NCBI GenBank assembly: GCA_947184155.2
Contig: CAMXCT020001140.1
Coordinates: 110,552 to 174,551, forward strand
Length of the DNA: 64,000 bases
From: Cladocopium goreaui
Taxonomy: Eukaryota > Sar > Dinophyceae > Suessiales > Symbiodiniaceae
Direction: 5' to 3'
Shown here: one piece after another, positions 62,469 to 64,000 of the stretch
How positions within the stretch are numbered: position 1 is the first letter of the stretch
Layout: the number at the start of each line of letters is the position of its first letter
Translations under genes and position numbers: made by a program
The notes under the pieces: model-generated
The model's input: only the letters and a program-made list of their open reading frames with translations
What the model was told of the DNA's origin: nothing
Databases searched by the model: none

Positions 62469-63414
62469 CTGCTTCACCAAACCAGCCACCAAGATGGGAA
62501 AGGTGCATCAGCCGGTGCACGCAGCGTTGAAATTTCCGCAGCAAACTCCTCCGATTTTGATCAACGTAAGACCTTTAAGACCAGACCTTTTTTTGAACCC
62601 ACAAAACAATGTGAATCAACACAATCTCCAGATTCAGCGTTTCACTTAAATGCAGGTTTGATATGGTTTGATGGTTTTGTGGAAAAGAGCCAGAATCTTC
62701 ACCCATTGAAAACCTTTCCGAAACACCACGGTCGCCCCAACACGGCGCGCGATCCACGGCTGACACTGCTTAGGTCTACCACATGGCAAGTTTTCCCATT
62801 TATCGCAAACCAGGATTGCCAAAAGGCCAGGCGTTGTATGAATAACTGGATGGTGGTGACTGGAACATGACTGGATTATGACTTTCCCATCATATTGGGA
62901 ATGGAATAATCATCCCAACTGACTTTCATCATATTTTTCAGAGGGGTAGGTCAACCACCAACCGTTGCGAGTCATGTCTCTTCTCCCATTTTTGACGCAG
63001 GTTTCGCGGAATTTTGCACCTGGTTCTGTGGCATTTTGCATGACCCTCTCTTCACGGCCCTGTCAGTGGGGGCCCAGGACTTTGTTGGTACAGAGGTATC
63101 AGAAACTTTGCAAGATGACATCGTGATGTGCAATATGATATACCCTCTGGTAATTTAACATGGTAACATATAGCTATTAAAAATGGCCATTTATAGTGGA
63201 TTTTCCCATTAAAAATGGTGATTTTCCATAGTTATGTTAGTTTACCGGAGGGTAATGATGAATTAGTCAATTGATTGAGGGGGTAACTATTTAGAGACAC
63301 CCCTTTTGCAAAACGACACTTTTCAAAACTACCAGTGTCGGAGGTATCAATGTCTATCAGCTCATTATTTTGGATAGTCTCCTTTGGATAATTCCTCTTC
63401 CAGATCTGCAATGA
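62469..63414 (+). CDS. Best host gene model: five exons, hypothetical protein
   Basis: Exons: 62469-62565 (acceptor GTAAGTTCAG; LLHQTSHQDGKGASAGARSV...; donor CAAC|GTAAGA, phase 1), 62656-62773 (acceptor CACTTAAATGCAG; GT completes Arg; LIWFDGFVEKSQNLHPLKTF...; donor AG|GTCTAC, phase 2), a 17-nt exon 62814-62830 (G, IAKRP; GC donor CCAG|GC, phase 1), 63001-63122 (acceptor CTCCCATTTTTGACGCAG; FAEFCTWFCGILHDPLFTAL, SVGAQDFVGTEVSETLQDDI; donor ATC|GTGATG, phase 0) and 63295-63414 (acceptor TAACTATTTAG; RHPFCKTTLFKTTSVGGINV..., TGA). Every join keeps phase. MITE B 62846-62962 and MITE A 63141-63254 lie within introns 3 and 4. The microexon and GC donor are the weak points. No family recognised. 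Confidence 0.5.
62846..62962. mobile_element. MITE family B copy 8
   Basis: CTGGATGGTGGTGACTGGAACATG...ATTTTTCAGAGGGGTAGGTCAACCACCAACCG. More diverged than the other copies. Confidence 0.8.
63141..63254. mobile_element. MITE family A copy 23
   Basis: TACCCTCTGGTAATTTAACATGGTAACATATAGC...TAGTTATGTTAGTTTACCGGAGGGTA. 18 nt after a candidate donor and 40 nt before a candidate acceptor. Confidence 0.9.
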
Positions 63415-63429
63415 CTGCTGTGTACATGA

Positions 63430-64000
63430 CACGACACTTGCTGAAGCAGCAATGTGTTTTCGGGCTTTGTGATGTTTATTGTCAGTCTTTGTGATGATAG
63501 AACATATAGAACTATAGACTATTGCATAGTTGTTTTGAAACATACAATATATATATTTAAGGGCTGCCGCCCCTGCCGCCGACCCCGGAGAAAAAAAAGA
63601 GGTTTGCGCTGTGTTTTCACACAGCTCAAGTGCGGTGATAGATGCAGATTCTACTCGTTGCCTTTTAGCATAGCTGAACTTTTGAAAAAGGCGGGAGATG
63701 TAAGAAATTAGTGAGTATCTATATGTATGTGTACACCCTATGTGCCACAACTTGAATTTAGTCGGCCTCATTTTCTTGTCCGAGATGAACTCAGAGTGTG
63801 TTTCTTAGATAACTTCACAGGTTGAGGTGTGTTTCGTAGCATTCCCTATGAACAGTATTGGTGCACAGTTCAAGTTCTTGTATAGGAGGGTGTGGTTTCA
63901 ACTTTAAAGGGCACTTGCTGTTCCAGTAGTGGCACAAACTGTTTGCTGTTTTGTTTACCATCATGACAGTGTCCAACTTCCATTCATGCCATGCTGGACC
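63430..64000. other. No convincing gene
   Basis: Minus frame 63232-63771 is open for 179 codons but overlaps the MITE and the candidate exon at 63295, so I treat it as chance. The right edge shows nothing recognisable. Confidence 0.35.

Noticed and set aside
63232..63771. 179-codon minus ORF at the right edge
   Set aside because: It runs through MITE A and antisense to the candidate exon at 63295, with no motif; treated as chance.

Overview
This looks like eukaryotic nuclear DNA, most likely from a dinoflagellate (a Symbiodiniaceae-type genome is my best guess). It is AT-leaning, crowded with satellites and short inverted-repeat elements, and has no operons, ribosome binding sites, tRNA or rRNA. 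The only long gene is a non-LTR retrotransposon polyprotein on the minus strand. The organism call is an inference. I found no full dinoflagellate spliced leader and no recognisable host gene family that would settle it.

Layout. 0.9-5.5 kb: candidate plus-strand exons and the first short elements. 5.55-7.37 kb: a CATACA/CATCGA satellite with a perfect GTAAC/GTTAC palindrome. 7.4-14 kb: many short candidate exons, three stacked satellites (10.2-11.1 kb) and six copies of MITE family A. 14.4-15.3 kb: AT-rich. 15.3-21.5 kb: candidate exons with families A, B, F, G and H. 21.5-30 kb: sparse. 30-48 kb: candidate exons alternating with MITEs. 48.1-49.65 kb: TATAAT low complexity. 49.7-53.9 kb: more candidate exons and a ~45 bp degenerate repeat. 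55.47-60.5 kb: minus-strand LINE. 61.4-63.4 kb: the best multi-exon host gene model.

The dominant feature is a set of small inverted-repeat elements. Family A (ends TACCCTCTGGTAA...TTACCAGAGGGTA, TA target duplication, usually 104-125 bp) has about 27 copies or fragments. Family B (CTGGTTGGTGG...CCACCAACCAG, usually 100-120 bp) has eight. Families C to J are rarer. Many A and B copies lie 3-40 bp from apparent splice sites of candidate exons, so they may be acting as intron material.

Caution on host genes. No homologue was recognised for any of them. Exons were called by eye from an acceptor with a pyrimidine tract, an open frame of about 25-65 codons, and where possible a matching donor phase. 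Open frames of this length are common by chance in DNA of this composition, and several regions read plausibly in two frames or on both strands. Entries at or below 0.4 are candidates only. The best are 45326-45457, 62469-63414, 12125-12534, 13229-13733, 17495-17653 and 43764-43919.
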